From Romanomermis culicivorax (taxonomy: Eukaryota; Nematoda; Enoplea; Mermithida; Mermithidae), in assembly GCA_963922205.1 (NCBI GenBank), contig CAWUHX010000139.1, forward strand, positions 744,001-808,000: 64,000 nt of DNA, read 5' to 3'. The notes under the pieces are model-generated. The model worked only from the letters and a program-made list of their open reading frames with translations. It was not told the origin of the DNA and ran no database searches. Numbering within the stretch: position 1 is the stretch's first letter; each line of letters starts with the position of its first letter. This document shows positions 32,090 through 45,309 of this stretch, in pieces. A program made the position numbers and the translations under genes.

Positions 32090-35000
32090 CCTGTAGTGCA
32101 GAGAGTGAGAAAGTTTGGAACAGAAGGAGAGGCTAGACAATTCAACTTGTGGCAATCTCCGAAGTTGATCAAATTTTATACAAACATAAAGATGAAATTT
32201 TTGTTCAGGCTCTGCAGCAAATACTAGAGACAACTTCGACAGATGCTCTTGTTGCAAACTTGTGCAACTTATTTTCATCCTAACCTAAATAAGTCAATTT
32301 AAGTGCATTTTTCTCCATGGAGAATTATGAAGGGTAAAGTTATTGCTGAGCAGTGTGAGCATGTTTTTGCAGTCAAGCAAAGGAAATCAATCTTGAGGAC
32401 CCTAATGTAGTGATTAGTATTGTTACTGTTATGGTATCATCTGGTTCATGCAATAACAATGAACAAATTACTTTGTTTATCATAATTCACTAAATAGCAG
32501 GTTGGTGGTTGTTTCATACCCATAACTAACAAGGGTGATAACCTTTGCCTCACAAGGGCTGTCATTGTTGCAATTGAAGTGCTAAATAAGCATAATCTGG
32601 AATATCGATGGAATGCCATTTGGACCAAAAATTCCCATCCTCATTGTCTCCAAACAGGGAAAGCTCATGAGCTGGTGGTTCAAGCTAGACTAGAAGACCA
32701 CAAAAGGCCCTGTGGTATTCGAGAGTTGAATATGATATGTTACGTGATACCTGAATATAGGATCACAGTTTTCAGCAAGATTGTGCCATGAATTTCTAAG
32801 TTTTTCTTGTCTTAAACTTTGTGAAACTGTAGAGAAAACATTTTGTCCTCTTATCAGGTAAAAAACAATGATGCTGAGAAAGTTTATCCAACTTATATCA
32901 CCATGATTCCGTTTACCATTATTACCCTCAATGCTGCATTTTACATGTCTGGTTATTGGTGCCCAGATGTCAATGTAACATATAATGATAGAACAACTCA
33001 CTGATGCATCAGCAAGTGTTCATCATGTCGACATTGACACCCTTGAAAAAGGGAAGATTACCTATTGTAATGAGTGTAATCATTGCTATTAGAATCATCT
33101 GTGCAAGTATGTGCAGGGATATCAAGGCCCTAGTAGGAGTTTTACATTTCAGTCTGTTCACCAGTCAGGTGTTGATATTGGTAGTCTCAATTTGTGACAG
33201 GATTAAAACCTGTGAAGGAAGCTGAAAAAAACTAGTCAGCTATGCACATATACATAAGTTAAAATGTGGTTACTTCAAGCGTCATTCTTGTCATGAGCAG
33301 GTGCTCAAAGAAGGTAAATTGCCTAGGATAGAATGGGACTGTCATGCCTAGAATACACTTTATTACTTCTGGCCATTTATGCGGAATGGAAAAAAAATTT
33401 TGATCAAGAAATCAAAGATGATGATGATTGTGATGGCAGTGATTGTGCTGAAAATGATGAAGATGAGAGGAGGCACTACTAAAACTGCAGAAACCAGCAA
33501 CAACAGTAGAATGATGTTGAAACTATACCTTGGTTTGTCTTTTCTGACTTTGGGATAACATAGGAGAGGGTTGACTGGGAAAATAAGTTGGGGTAAGTGC
33601 TGTTGCATGTGCCAAATTTCTGTATTGATCATACCCATTTGTGATGACTGCCAAGGACTTTGATGCTTACTGCACAAGATGTGGATTCACAAAGCAAATC
33701 TTCAAAGGTGAAGACTGCGTTTTTATTTAGCCCTAAATTGAGTAACACAATTGCCATTGCCCAAAATGCAAAAGGATTCGATGCAAATTTCATCTTGCAA
33801 TACCTGTATGGTGAAGGGGATTGCTTCTAAAGATGGGACTGAAGTGAGATTCAGTAGAAAGTATAATTGCAGTGTCTGAGAGCAGTGTGTTTTATAGGAT
33901 TGCAGAAAATTTCCTTGTCAGTTTTCAGTATAAAGATAGATTGACTTCATTCAATTTTTGCTTATGGCATTGTCAGGGCTACCCAGTGCCTTCAGTGTAA
34001 AGAGTCAGCCAAAAGACTTTTTCCTCATATGTTCAATAAGTCAGAAATTCGAGCCATATGGGCTCATGGCATGAGGCATTGTACTATGCTCTATCCAGTA
34101 GAAAACTCATTGCTCATAGCAACTTTACACAGACAAGAATCGAATTGGGAAGGTAAAAGTATATTTACATTTTATTAAGTATTAAAGCAAACAATCATGC
34201 TGTGTTTTAGGAGGGTACTCAACTTCCAAGAAGAGTTAATAATATTGTGATAGTGATGTTGATGTTTTGCAGAAAGCCAGTGTGAAATTCTCTTCATGAT
34301 AGAAACTACTGTGGATCCTGTAAAGAAAATCACTGATGGCACCTGGTGCTTGGTATTCAGAAAGTTATGCTTGAAACCAAAAGCTATAGGTCTCATATCC
34401 CGAAATGGATATCATAAAGGAGATGTGCAGTCTGCTAAAGCTATTCTGTGGTTGACATGGCTAAATAAAAATAATGATATCCATATCCAAACCATCCAAA
34501 TAATTAGTAAAGTATGCATTGGGCCCCATAGAATTGATAATAAATGCAGTGATGTAGTCTGAATTTTAACCAGTCCTACAGATACTGGTGTCCAGAGTGC
34601 ATTCTTTATCAAAACAAGATAATGGCTGATGGTAGGAGAAATGTACAGGAGGCCTACTTGCACACCATAGAGGGAAAATATTATCTTATGCATGAGCATG
34701 GGCTGCAGGTTATAGAGCTTTGAGAGTGCAAACTCCCTATGGAAAGATGCAAACACAAAGAAAGTTTTTAATTCATGCACAAGATATATTGAGCTATTGA
34801 ATCCTTAACATGGTATGATGGAAAAATTTTCATTTAATATGTTGCATAACCTTCAAATAATTTTAAGCATTACTGTATCATAAAGTCAAGCAGAATGAGC
34901 ACATACAAAATGTTGTTCATACCCATACACTTAGAAATATGGGACATATCCTGTTGGTCATCTAAAGATTACTATGGATGATTTTGAGTCCATTACACAA

Positions 35001-36240
35001 GAGAACAAACTAATGAAGGTCTTGTTAAATGTCTTGTGAATGCCTTCAAAATACCCGTTTCATCCTGTTTTGCCATTCCCACATGGTGTTCAATTATTGT
35101 TTCCTCTTCCCCACAGATGTATAAAAGAGCAGAGGACTGAATCATGTAATCATGATGAACTAGAGAAGGCCTTCTCTGTGGCATGTGGTTCACATGCAAA
35201 TTGTATAACAGTAGATGTTGGACACAAAGTAGTCAAGGCCATTTTCAATTTGTTTTCCTTCCACTTATATATATTTGGGCCAGTGACCAAATTTACCTAG
35301 TCTGGCACAATGAATATGTTTTGAGATATGACTCACAAATTGAAAATAATGGACTTTTGGACAGTATGTCAATTCATTCATGGAATTAAAATAATAAATA
35401 CTTTATATTCTTTCAAGGCACATGATTTTTATTTGCCTGTTTGAAATCTATAGGAAGCTGATGCTATACTTGGGTGGAATTGATTCTGGCAGAAGATATG
35501 TTTTTTCAGCATTTATAAAAATTGTAAAATATTTTGGCAGCATAAATAGGCCTGCTTTTTCATAGTTTCATCATCAGAATAATCAGATCAAAACATCTCT
35601 TATGGAATCCAAATGAATTTCCCATTTGTTATTTTGATAGTTAGACTGTTGTACATATCATTACAATCATCAGTGACCATTTGGTGTCAGTCACTTATGC
35701 CAAAAAAGTGACCTAGCTGAAATATAACCCTATACCAATCCAGTTATTCCCAAATATACCACTGCCTAAGCACACTTGATTATAATCCTACGTTGAAGAA
35801 TTGGGCAAGGGAGTGCTCAACTTTGACAGGATACTGTCATCTACCTGGACAACCGACAGATTCATGATGAATACAAAGTATCAATTAGTTGGTCTTTAGA
35901 AGAAATGACCATTAAATTTCAGGAATATTGTATTACCACCTTAATTTCTGAATTTGTGAGTGGTGGTCAAAAAACTGTGTATACATGGTCTCCCACTCTA
36001 TTGACAATGGGAAGTCATCAGTCACCAAAGTACATGGAACAACACTTACAAAAATAGCCAGCCTGCAGGTCAATTTCCACAGCTTGAAGAACATGGTTCA
36101 TTGATTTGTCTAATGGGGAGCATGACAAGAGATTAATGTAGTATCAATCACATATCATTGGATGGAAACATGCTGGACATAAAGTCATAATGCAAACAGT
36201 ATCAAAGAAATTTCATGTATTCTATGTCAAAGGCCTTCTA
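32090..36240 (+). pseudogene. Polinton/Maverick DNA polymerase B, decayed
   Basis: Remains of the protein-primed family-B DNA polymerase of Polinton (Maverick) elements. Plus-strand conserved segments appear in order but in changing frames. They are an N-terminal DNLCLTRAVIVAIEVLNKH block (about 32535) with CGIRELNM following, a cysteine-containing ITLNAAFYMSGYWCPD block (about 32930), and the exonuclease-like AIAQNAKGFDANFILQYLY (about 33750). Then come ALSGLPSAFSVK (about 33965), YHKGDVQSAKAILWLTWL (34407), a WCPECILYQNK block (about 34590), YVNSFMELK (35365), and SGGQKTVYTWS with VNFHSLKNMV (35950-36100). Stops and frameshifts are numerous, so no enzyme is made. The C-terminal metal-binding motif was not located. 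No terminal inverted repeats or capsid and ATPase genes were identified around it. Confidence 0.65.
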
Positions 36241-36807
36241 TTTGAAAACTTTGATACTGTACCTTTTGGCTGACAGCTTAAGGGTGAGAGATGTATAAAT
36301 ATTGTGCATTGGTAAATTATTCCTTTATTTGCTTCTATTGTCATTATTTTGAGGTGTAAAATAAACACCAGCAACATGGAATTTAGGTGGAAGTGCACCT
36401 TCAACTGCATTGTATCAGCTACCCAAAAGCAGGAAAACTGAATTGGTGAAAAAAATTCCTCAGATCTTCTGAGGAAATGATTCATCCCTCACTTATTTAC
36501 ATAGTATAATCCTACACAGAATGGCAGAATGCAAACAATAAATTAGAAAATGATGTTCAAAATATATCTTTCAAGAAGGTATGTGACCTCTATATATTTG
36601 AAGAGTTTCAACACTCACCCTTGTTATTTGTTCTTGATATGAGGCAGGAGATGAAGAATGATAGACCATAAAATGACTTATTTACATTATGATTCTCCAT
36701 TTCCTGGCTGTACAATCCCATAAAAATAATTTAAGGATTTTATTCTGCTCCTAAGCACACAAGGAACAAACAATACAGTGGTTATAATAATGCTGCAGTC
36801 TACCAAC

Positions 36808-36907
36808 NNNNNNNNNNNNNNNNNNNNNNNNNNNNNNNNNNNNNNNNNNNNNNNNNNNNNNNNNNNNNNNNNNNNNNNNNNNNNNNNNNNNNNNNNNNNN
36901 NNNNNNN
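36808..36907. other. Assembly gap (100 N)
   Basis: Exactly 100 undetermined bases, the usual placeholder for a scaffold join of unknown length. Sequence order across it is not guaranteed. Confidence 0.99.
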
Positions 36908-37029
36908 TCTTGGATGTACTGAGCCATCTAACACCGTGCATTCGATCCAAGATTCAGCAACATAATCTGGATTCCTATTGGCTGCAACAATACAGGAAAT
37001 GATTAAGCTGACCCTCAGTTTCATGAACA

Positions 37030-37428
37030 TTGTTCATGATGTGCAAATTATCAGATTGTACAAGGGTTTCAAATAAAACTGAAAATTTATGTGCAGCTTT
37101 TTCATGTTTGGCAGACCAAGTTCAATGTGTTCAAGACTTATTGACATTGCCTAAAGATCAAATTTTCTCTCTTCAGAGAAAAAATGTCTTTTTCATACTC
37201 CAAGAGCCAGCATCTCCATTTCCATGCCTTTTCTTCATGGTCAAACTGGGGGACTTGAAGAAGACTAGAGTGTGCAAGCTGGATGCTCCAAATAACACTT
37301 ATAAAGCCAGGAATATGTTCCCAAAGCAACTGGAAAATTCTCAAATTTTCCCAAAGCAACTGGAAAATTCTCAAATTTTGTATTCATTTTTCTTGACTGA
37401 ATTAAAAAACATTGTGCCCCATGTTTAA
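37030..37428 (+). CDS. Hypothetical ORF, 132 codons, no known domain
   Basis: Open from an ATG (MFMMCKLSDC) to TAA. It is one of the longer intact frames outside the transposons, but nothing in it is recognisable: a Cys-containing start, a hydrophobic middle (FPCLFFMVKLGD) and a repeated NMFPKQLENSQIF caused by a DNA duplication at 37320-37379. It starts shortly after the scaffold gap and could be chance or an exon of the neighbouring Polinton debris. Confidence 0.2.
   Translation: MFMMCKLSDCTRVSNKTENLCAAFSCLADQVQCVQDLLTLPKDQIFSLQRKNVFFILQEPASPFPCLFFMVKLGDLKKTRVCKLDAPNNTYKARNMFPKQLENSQIFPKQLENSQILYSFFLTELKNIVPHV
37320..37379. repeat. Perfect 30-bp tandem duplication
   Basis: A 30-bp unit beginning CCCAAAGCAACTGG occurs twice without mismatch or spacer. 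Because 30 is a multiple of three, it repeats ten codons of the surrounding frame without breaking it. Confidence 0.97.
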
Positions 37429-40400
37429 CAGATCTAGATTATAGGCAAAAAATCGATTTTGCTACCAAATTTACCATCAGACTGGACAGGGAGCAGCATA
37501 TGTTGAAAAGACAATTATCTAGGATCTGCCAAGTAAGCTCAAATATTTCTCCTTCAATGACTACTATGTATAAATATATCTTACAGTAGAAGAATACTTT
37601 TAGATTTCTAGTTTTTCATTACATGTGTTCTGTTAAGGAAAATTGTTGCAAAGTTGAAACATGGAAATTTAGTTTTCTGCAGAAAGTTTCATTTTATCCA
37701 TTAACTGGTTTTCTATTTATCATCAAAAGAACAATGAATCTTTTCAGCTGCAATTTTGGACTATATTGACTGCCTGTCTCATGAAATCACCTACTTGGAA
37801 GAGGACATTGACATTTACGATTGGTTTCAAGACATGATCACTACCTGAATCGAAAATTAGATCAAACCTTTGAAAGCATCTAGGCATTGTAGCTCAATTT
37901 TTTGTTTCTATCATTTGACTTTTGTTAAGAAATATTATAACAACTGGCTTTTCTTTAACACCCAAAAAGTGATTTTAAGAGAAATTGTGGCAGTCATTGT
38001 TGATGTGCCTCTGAATTAGATGAATTATTATTGAAGTGCTCTGTTCAAATTGCATCTGAAAGTGCTAAAACATAATCTTATGTAGTCAAGAAATATTTCC
38101 AAAAATATATTTTAAATTTTTTGAACAATATGTTTCTTTTGATAAATTATGTCAGCCTGTCACCTTTAATAGAGGCCAAGTGCCCAATTATTTGTGAAAG
38201 GTATGAAACTATTCTGGAGTTTCATTTGGAAGCTGAAGTACGTTCTTTATCCACATGGAAGACTGAGTACAATTCTGAAGAGAGTGTTTCACTTAGATGA
38301 GACTCAGCAAAGTCCTAGCTATTTATCAAAACTGCAGTAACAAATCAAAACTTCTGACTTTTTCCTCAGACTGTGATAAGAATTAACATCAAAATTGAAA
38401 GTAATAAGAAACACAAGTGAGGAAATCCTGAATTGCACAGAAATTTGACTGCTGTCGTATCTGTGCTTGGCTGGAACAAAGACTCATAGACTGCTTTTGA
38501 ATCATTCTTCCCTTCAGTCCCAAACTGATTTTCCCATGCCATAATGTCTGCAGAGTCAGGGAGTTTGATGCCTCTGCTCAAAGGCTTTAAGAATATAGCA
38601 ATCAACATAGACAGATGTATGCCTGAATTGTTTCACTTCAAAGCTAATGAATGATTGATTAATTGTGATTGTTAATTAGATGAACCCATGAAATTTTGGG
38701 TTTTTTGTTAGATGAAAGAATGTGCTTGTTGAATCTCAACAAAAGAATATTGCTTGTTTTCTGCTCTCTATGTTGTTGCTGTCATTTTCAAATGCAGCTG
38801 TAGAATGTGTTTATTTGTGCATGAATATTGTGAAAATAGATCTACATTATTGCCCTGAAAATTATGGGCAATATTCTATGTTTTCCATATAGTTTGGCTT
38901 TAACAGATGAAACTTGTAGCTTTTTACTCTAACAAAACTTTTGTTTATTGGGCATATATGATCATTCAAACAGTTTGGTGCAGCAATCAATTGAATGTGA
39001 TGATGAAGATCAAATTGTGCAGCTAGCAGCAGAATGAAGTTGATGACTCTCGATAAACTTGTTCTAGATTCATTTGTTTTACCTATGAATTAAATTTATC
39101 CTGTTTTTAAACAGGGTATTTTTGGAGGTTTTATAGGCTTTCTTAGAATGATTGATGTTTTTTAGCAGAAAAATTGGGGTTTTCAGGGTGACTATTAGAG
39201 AACACTGAACATAGTTTATACTTGACACCACCTCATTTCATCATTGAGCACTAGCAACACCAATGAATCTAGTGTCCCTATTGGATGGGCTGATATGATT
39301 GGTGAGGCAAAAGATCATAGCAAGGAGTTTTACTTAGTGGAATTTATTAGCAGGCGTCTGAAAACTATACATAATATGTGGTACAAAAACAGAGGAGATG
39401 CAGTTAATTACAAAATCATTCCCCATGTTTTGCTTTTATACCCATTCCATATTTAATTTTGCTATGCAATCATTTGTTTCATTTACCTTGCCCTTGAGGT
39501 GGTCCCTTGAAATATACACTTTGTTACACTTTTAAAATTAACCTTAACTGAAATTTCAGTTTGATTATTTTGAATTAATGATAATCATTAAATCTAGGCA
39601 TATTTCTCATGGATGACAATGTCGACAGAATGGCGTCAACATTCTAGGACCAGGCATCCCCAGCATTCATATCATGCTGGCAAAGCCAGCAGAGTCAATT
39701 GAACCTGAGCAGGATGAACCTTTTTTAGGGTTTCGTGAAACACCTACACCAGATGATTGAGGATGCTTCACTAGCTGATGCTGACCACTGTGATTGATGT
39801 ACACTGAAGAAAGTTAAAGACAAAAAATTGGTGTTAATAGAGGGCATAAGAGTAGTGGGGAGGATAAGTATTTAAGTGAACTAAAAAAAATTATAGAAAG
39901 CAGGTAGATAAATAAACATCTTGAAAGCTGTTATAAAAATGGCCAACAGTAAAATAATCAAGAAAAATGGAATATAGTGTTGCACTATTGACAAAAACAA
40001 GTGAATTCTAGTGTTTTATTTCTACAATTAGAACTACATCCAATTAAATTTTAAAAATAGTTTATAAAGTTCTCAATTTAGCAGTTACAAGTAGAGACAT
40101 GAAGCAAGTGTTGATGTACATATTATATATATGAATATAAATGTAACCATATTTTTTTTAATATTTCAATAACTTGAAATTTTTTTAAAAATTTTATATA
40201 TATGCATTGATATCTTACAAATTTAGAATAAGTTAATTGAAATAGAAATAAGGATAATATTATTTGTTCATTGCAAATCTTATTTGAAAGCCTTTTTCAT
40301 AGTGTTTCTCAAATAATAGATTTATGTCAGCCTCTATGTCTCTAAAATATGTCTTCTGATAAATATTCTGAGGTGACAAATAAGGGTAATGAATTACTGT

Positions 40401-42900
40401 TGAAGAAGAAACAAGTATCATATTAAATTGGGGAGCAGATAAAATATATTGATGGATTGGTAAAAAAACATTCTCATGCTTCTTCAGACAGAACAAAATA
40501 TCTTTAAGTTTTAGCTCATATTATCAGGAAGTTATATCAAAATTAGTGAGAGCGAATAACAAAAGGAATGAGAGCGGATAACAAAAGGAAATTTTCACAG
40601 AAATTGGACTCCAAACATCTCTGCACTCAGCCCCTATACACTCCCGATGATGTTTTCTAACACTATTTTATCAATTGCTTATGGGGTATAAATGTAACCA
40701 GTTGAAGAAAAGATCTTTTGGTAAATGTGAAAAAATGTGAAGGATTGATGATGATTTTGATACATTGTATTTTTATTTTGCGTGATGAATAATCAACAAA
40801 GTATATGAACAATTGATGCATTTTCGTAAGCAATTTCAAAAACAGAATATCAAATAAAACCACATTCTGTTAAATTGCACAATTCAAAATATTTGATACA
40901 ATTATTTAACATATTCAACAAGTCGGTGCACTGTTGTGGTACTGAAAATCCTTAATCATGAGAAAAATGTGTACAATCAAATTTTCACACAATTTCATCA
41001 AATTTAAAAACTCCAACAACACCTGTATATTTTCTTGCATCATCAAATTTAGTGAAAATTCGATTGGAATTTCTTCACATGATAAAAATTTTTCATTGCC
41101 TCAAAGAATAATGATACCACACTTCCTGATAAAAGTTAATATTTCTGTCTCTGTAAAATAGTTCTTTGATTCAATAGCACCTTCCAAGCTTTGGACTAAC
41201 ATTTTCCAATCATACCGAATCTTTAGACAGGAATGAGTCCAAAATTTTGTTGCTTTTGAAGCAAAGCACAAACCTGCAGTATGAAATAAAGAATGTATAA
41301 ATGTTCCCGATTTGTTCACAGTTTTTTGACTTTTCAAACAAAATCAAACGTGAAAAACACACAATGTAAAATTGTCAAGGTTAAGAAAGGCATACAATAT
41401 TCTTTCCATCTATTTTGAGATGCCCTGGATTTAATCGCTTCACAATTCCCAATTTTTCTGCAGTATTATCCTTGTTGTCTTTGAGTGGCACTCCTACAAT
41501 TTCCATTGAAGAGATTCTAGGCATCAGAAACTGGGGATGGTCACCTTTTCATCAGTTTAATCTGCTGATAAATGGATAAGTGGGACGTTTGATGGATACC
41601 ATTTTATCCATAGATATGGGCCATGAGGATTTACCCACTTCTATATCCCCTTTATTAGCACATATGCTTTTGTTCATGGGAAAGATTTTTTTGCAATTTC
41701 TAATTTGACAATTTATATTTATGGATTTCAGGCAAGCTCATCATTGCACCAATTGCAGAATACTCTCAGGAGACACTAAAAACCATGTAATGTCAAAATT
41801 ATGCACATTTTGGAGGAGGCTGATGTTGGATCTTGCTTGGTACAAACAAGGCAGCAGAGATTGTGTTTCATCTTCTACAGTGGTCTGGACATCTGGTTCT
41901 GAAAAGGAATGAAAATTATGATTTGCTTACCTTTCATGGAACTAAAAACAGATCCACTTTATAGATATTTTTGTACTTGTGCATCTTGTGGAACTGCCTT
42001 AACACACTCACTTTAGTGATATTTTTTATGTAATGTGATTCAAATGTCTGGAGATTGTTGTAAATCGGCTACCGAAGGATTCTTATCTATTTGCTGGGAA
42101 ACATGTATGTGAGAATGTGCTTCTAAAAATTGAATTGTATTTGGTTAAACTTGTAAATTTACTGCAATAAACACTTTATTGTTAAACATCAGAAACGCAC
42201 GTTACAAATTTGAAGTTGTAAATGATGACATGAAAGGCTGCAATCTTACTTATTTAATTCCATGGAATCAATCCAACCTAACTCTGGCAGAACCATCAGG
42301 TGCTCCACAAAGAGGCAATTATTACCCATTCCTCAAAGCAGAACCATTACCCATTCTACAGAGGCCCACATGCAACCTCATGAAAACAATTCAGTCCGGA
42401 TTTTGAGTCCACCATGGCAGTGTGCCAGCAATTCTTTCACTCAGCTCCAGAGAATACAGGTTTTACCTGCTTTGAGAAGAGCACTAGGCTGATACAAATA
42501 GAAGAGAAGAATACTGTGGCAGGAAAAATGCAGTCCTTTGCTAACAATAAACTTTTGCATGGATGCTCAACTTGAAATGATGAAATTTGTTATTAAAGGT
42601 GGACTTATGCTTAAAAAAGTTGGGGAACTGTACCACTCACCATAGGGCTTAGAGCCAGAACTGACTAACTACAGAAACCAAAATTCTGAGAAAAATGCAC
42701 TTGAATTTTCATGTAGCATACAAAATTCCAAAATGTTATGATAATCGTGATAATTTGATATTAGGGGTACAACTGATATTGATTAGTTTCATTAAGCACT
42801 AATGTAGATTAAAATATGAGCTGAAAATGTAGATAGTCATGTCTGGCTATTAGCTTTTCACTACCATTCATAAAATCATCAAAAAAAATTGTCCAATCAA
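37429..42900. other. No gene identified; scattered coding-like runs
   Basis: Several short runs look protein-like but match nothing I know: DLDYRQKIDFATKFTIRLDR (near 37435, plus), SADIMAWENQFGTEGKN (38366-38608, minus), GWADMIGEAKDHSKEFYLVE (39244-39456, plus) and LNIRNARYKFEVVNDDMKG (42179-42406, plus). Position after the polymerase suggests possible further Polinton debris, but no ATPase, protease, integrase or capsid motif was found. Confidence 0.3.
40547..40590. repeat. 22-bp tandem duplication
   Basis: TGAGAGCGAATAACAAAAGG and TGAGAGCGGATAACAAAAGG, each followed by AA, stand head to tail with one mismatch. No known function. Confidence 0.9.
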
Positions 42901-42946
42901 ATTTTTATTCAGTGTAAAAAAGACAACAAGTTTCAATATCGATTTT

Positions 42947-43892
42947 TCAATCTTGGTCTTCTTTGTCACTCAAAGCACTTGACTCCAGGGCAGCGTTTCG
43001 AGCCAATTTCGAAGCTGGCAAATCACAGTAAAACTGATGGAAATTGGATGGAATCAAGCTGGGTTGGTTCTTCTTTGCAGTACACATGCTCATCAAATCA
43101 CTTTTCTTTTCCTTTGATATTGGCAAATGACAACTGTACGCCTTCTTCAACATTGACACATTCCAATTCATCGGATGGCTAACTTTTTCCTTCATAACCT
43201 GACAAAGTTTATTTGTACAAGGACGGAAAATAATTTTAGCCAGAATGTGCACTAACTTTAACTTCAGGATGTTCACTGCCACAGCTAGTTTTGACTTCAA
43301 TTGAAAATGGGTGGGTTTTGCAGAATCAAAGGGACACAACTTGCAATTAATTGATTTTCTGGCCATGGAAATCAACATTTCTGTTTTCAATGAAGCTGTT
43401 CAAAAAAGCTTTGAAGTCATAAAATGAATCAAATCGCATCATTTTGACAAAATACGGATTCTTTCGGCAAGCCATGGCAAGAGCATCCAACCAACCATGC
43501 ATAGTATAGACAGTGGCTTTTCTTTACGTATTCTATGGCACTGTGCATGGAATCACATTCCATCTGCGTATGGTCCTTTGTTAGGAACTTGTGCTCAATG
43601 ATGTCAAGCTCAAATGAATTGACGGCAAACAAAAACATAGATGCAACAAACTGATTTCTGTTCTGTCTGGCACATATGTGGGAAAACATTGACACTTCTT
43701 GCACGTTTTTCGGCAGTTGGCTCGAATAATTCCAAAGGCAAGGGCGATTTCCGTAGATTCACAACATCCATTTCTTTCATCCCAAAGGTAACAGAAACCA
43801 TTTTGTGAAATGCTCTCATATACTGTCAAATTGTAGCAAGTGAGCTTCCTTTTGTAATAGAATTGTAAAACCTGTGAGCAGGTTACTTGCAA
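42947..43892 (-). pseudogene. Transposon-type protein with DUF7869-like region, decayed
   Basis: Minus-strand frames line up with a widespread family of uncharacterised invertebrate transposon proteins thought to have an RNase H-like fold. In order are NGFCYLWDERNGC and STEIALAFG (43892 frame), then in the next frame RQNRNQFVASMFLFAVN, HKFLTKDHTQMECDSMHSAI and, past further breaks, KINXLQV-type and KEKKSDLMSMC ... FHQFYCDLP segments. The ordered motifs (a GQNRN-like acidic/basic turn, then KFL..GHTQMExDSMH) are characteristic of the family as I remember it. At least two frameshifts and several stops make it a pseudogene. No ends of the element were found. Enzymatic role is inferred only. Confidence 0.5.
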
Positions 43893-44984
43893 AACGCTCT
43901 ATAGATCAAACATAGTTGTCACAAATTTTGAATCTGTCTTTGCTCGTGATTTGTCACTTCACATAATTTCACAGGAATGTTTGGGTGTGAATCCCAGACA
44001 CCCTTGAGATGATAGATTAAGAAATGAAATAATATTTGATAATGATCATCACATAGTGTACACTATATATATTTACAGTACTGTGTTAGCATGTACGTTA
44101 CAATATGCAATATGCATTTTGGTGCATTTCAGAAGTCCAAATCTCAAAATTTTCCTGTGCTACACATTGGTTAGATGATTATTAGTCATTATCATTAATT
44201 ACATAGCTAAAATGCAGCTTTTAGCATGTCTACCCTCGATTACCACTAAATTCCTTAACAATTTTCATCATCTTCAACGTATTATTTCATGCTTGATTTG
44301 GAATCTTCAATAATATATCTTAATATTTAATGAAGCTCCAGATTTCTCTTTGGCCTATCTTTTGAGAGAGATCAACTTGTCAACTCCATAAATTTCTTGA
44401 AGCTACTGTTTCTCTCATAATTAAATTGATCGAAGACTATTGGAAGTATTTTAGGAGAATTTCTGTTCTTCTTACATGGGGTTTTGGTCAAATTTATGGA
44501 AGTTTACAATTATAGCATTGGAAAATTTGCTGGATTATTTGCTCCACAAAGCTTGCAGGTTAGACTTCAGGTTAGAAATTTTCTTTTTTTGTTCAATTTT
44601 TTATGATCTCAGGTTTTTTGATATGTTAATTGTCTATGCCCTATCCTATCAGTCTATTTTTTGCCACCAAATCGAAGTTATGAAACAAAAATTCAGTTCG
44701 ATTTTCTAGTTCGTTATGAACATGCAATGAAACAAACATAAGAATAGATTCGTTTAATTTCCAATGAAATTGAAACTTAAAACGAAACCAAACGAAATTC
44801 AAGGCTTCGTTTTTTGTTTTGGTTCGTTTTGACAGTGCTTCGTGTTTCCTTTGGTTTCTTAATGGCCCGAGCTAAAAATAGCACAGAGAATGTAATTTTT
44901 TATGCATGCAATTGTCATAGGTTGCAAAGGGCAGGGTATAAGAAGACATATGTTGGCAAAGCAGGAAGGTGACAACAGGTCAGA
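43893..44984. other. No gene seen
   Basis: AT-rich. Around 44310-44420 it resembles 14340-14440, suggesting an old dispersed repeat. The 77-codon frame at 44476-44709 is hydrophobic and unremarkable. Confidence 0.4.
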
Positions 44985-45251
44985 ATGACATATGTTGGCA
45001 AAGCAGGAAGGTGACAACAGGTCAGAGGGTCAAGTGACAGGTTGCTGTGACACATAGCCGTCCCACTGCCCCTACACTGCAACTAAAAAAGTCAACTGTC
45101 CACTACCATAATCTGCACATCAACATACGTATATGGAATACTGCAGTGACTGTTATGCCAAAGTCGTAAATAATAATTGCATGTCACACAGCAACCTGTC
45201 ACTTGACCGTCTGACCTGTTGTCACCTTCCTGCTTTGCCAACATATGTCAT
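44946..45251. mobile_element. MITE-like element with 71-bp inverted arms
   Basis: Arms at 44985-45055 and 45181-45251 are almost perfect inverted copies, starting ATGACATATGTTGGCAAAGC on the outside. The loop of about 125 bp is unique. Just left of the element, 44946-44984 repeats the first part of the arm in direct orientation, so the left end is partly duplicated. No coding capacity. Confidence 0.75.
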
Positions 45252-45309
45252 AAACATCATGTTTTGAACTTGATTCAAGTAAATATTAAGCTTCCCTATC
45301 AAATTTTTC

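Noticed and set aside
36687..37030. Open frames running across the gap
   Set aside because: They pass through 100 undetermined bases and cannot be trusted.
40569..40600. GAGCGGATAACAA string resembling lac operator/vector sequence
   Set aside because: The match breaks after 13 bases, the upstream duplicate has a variant, and no other vector sequence surrounds it; most likely chance.
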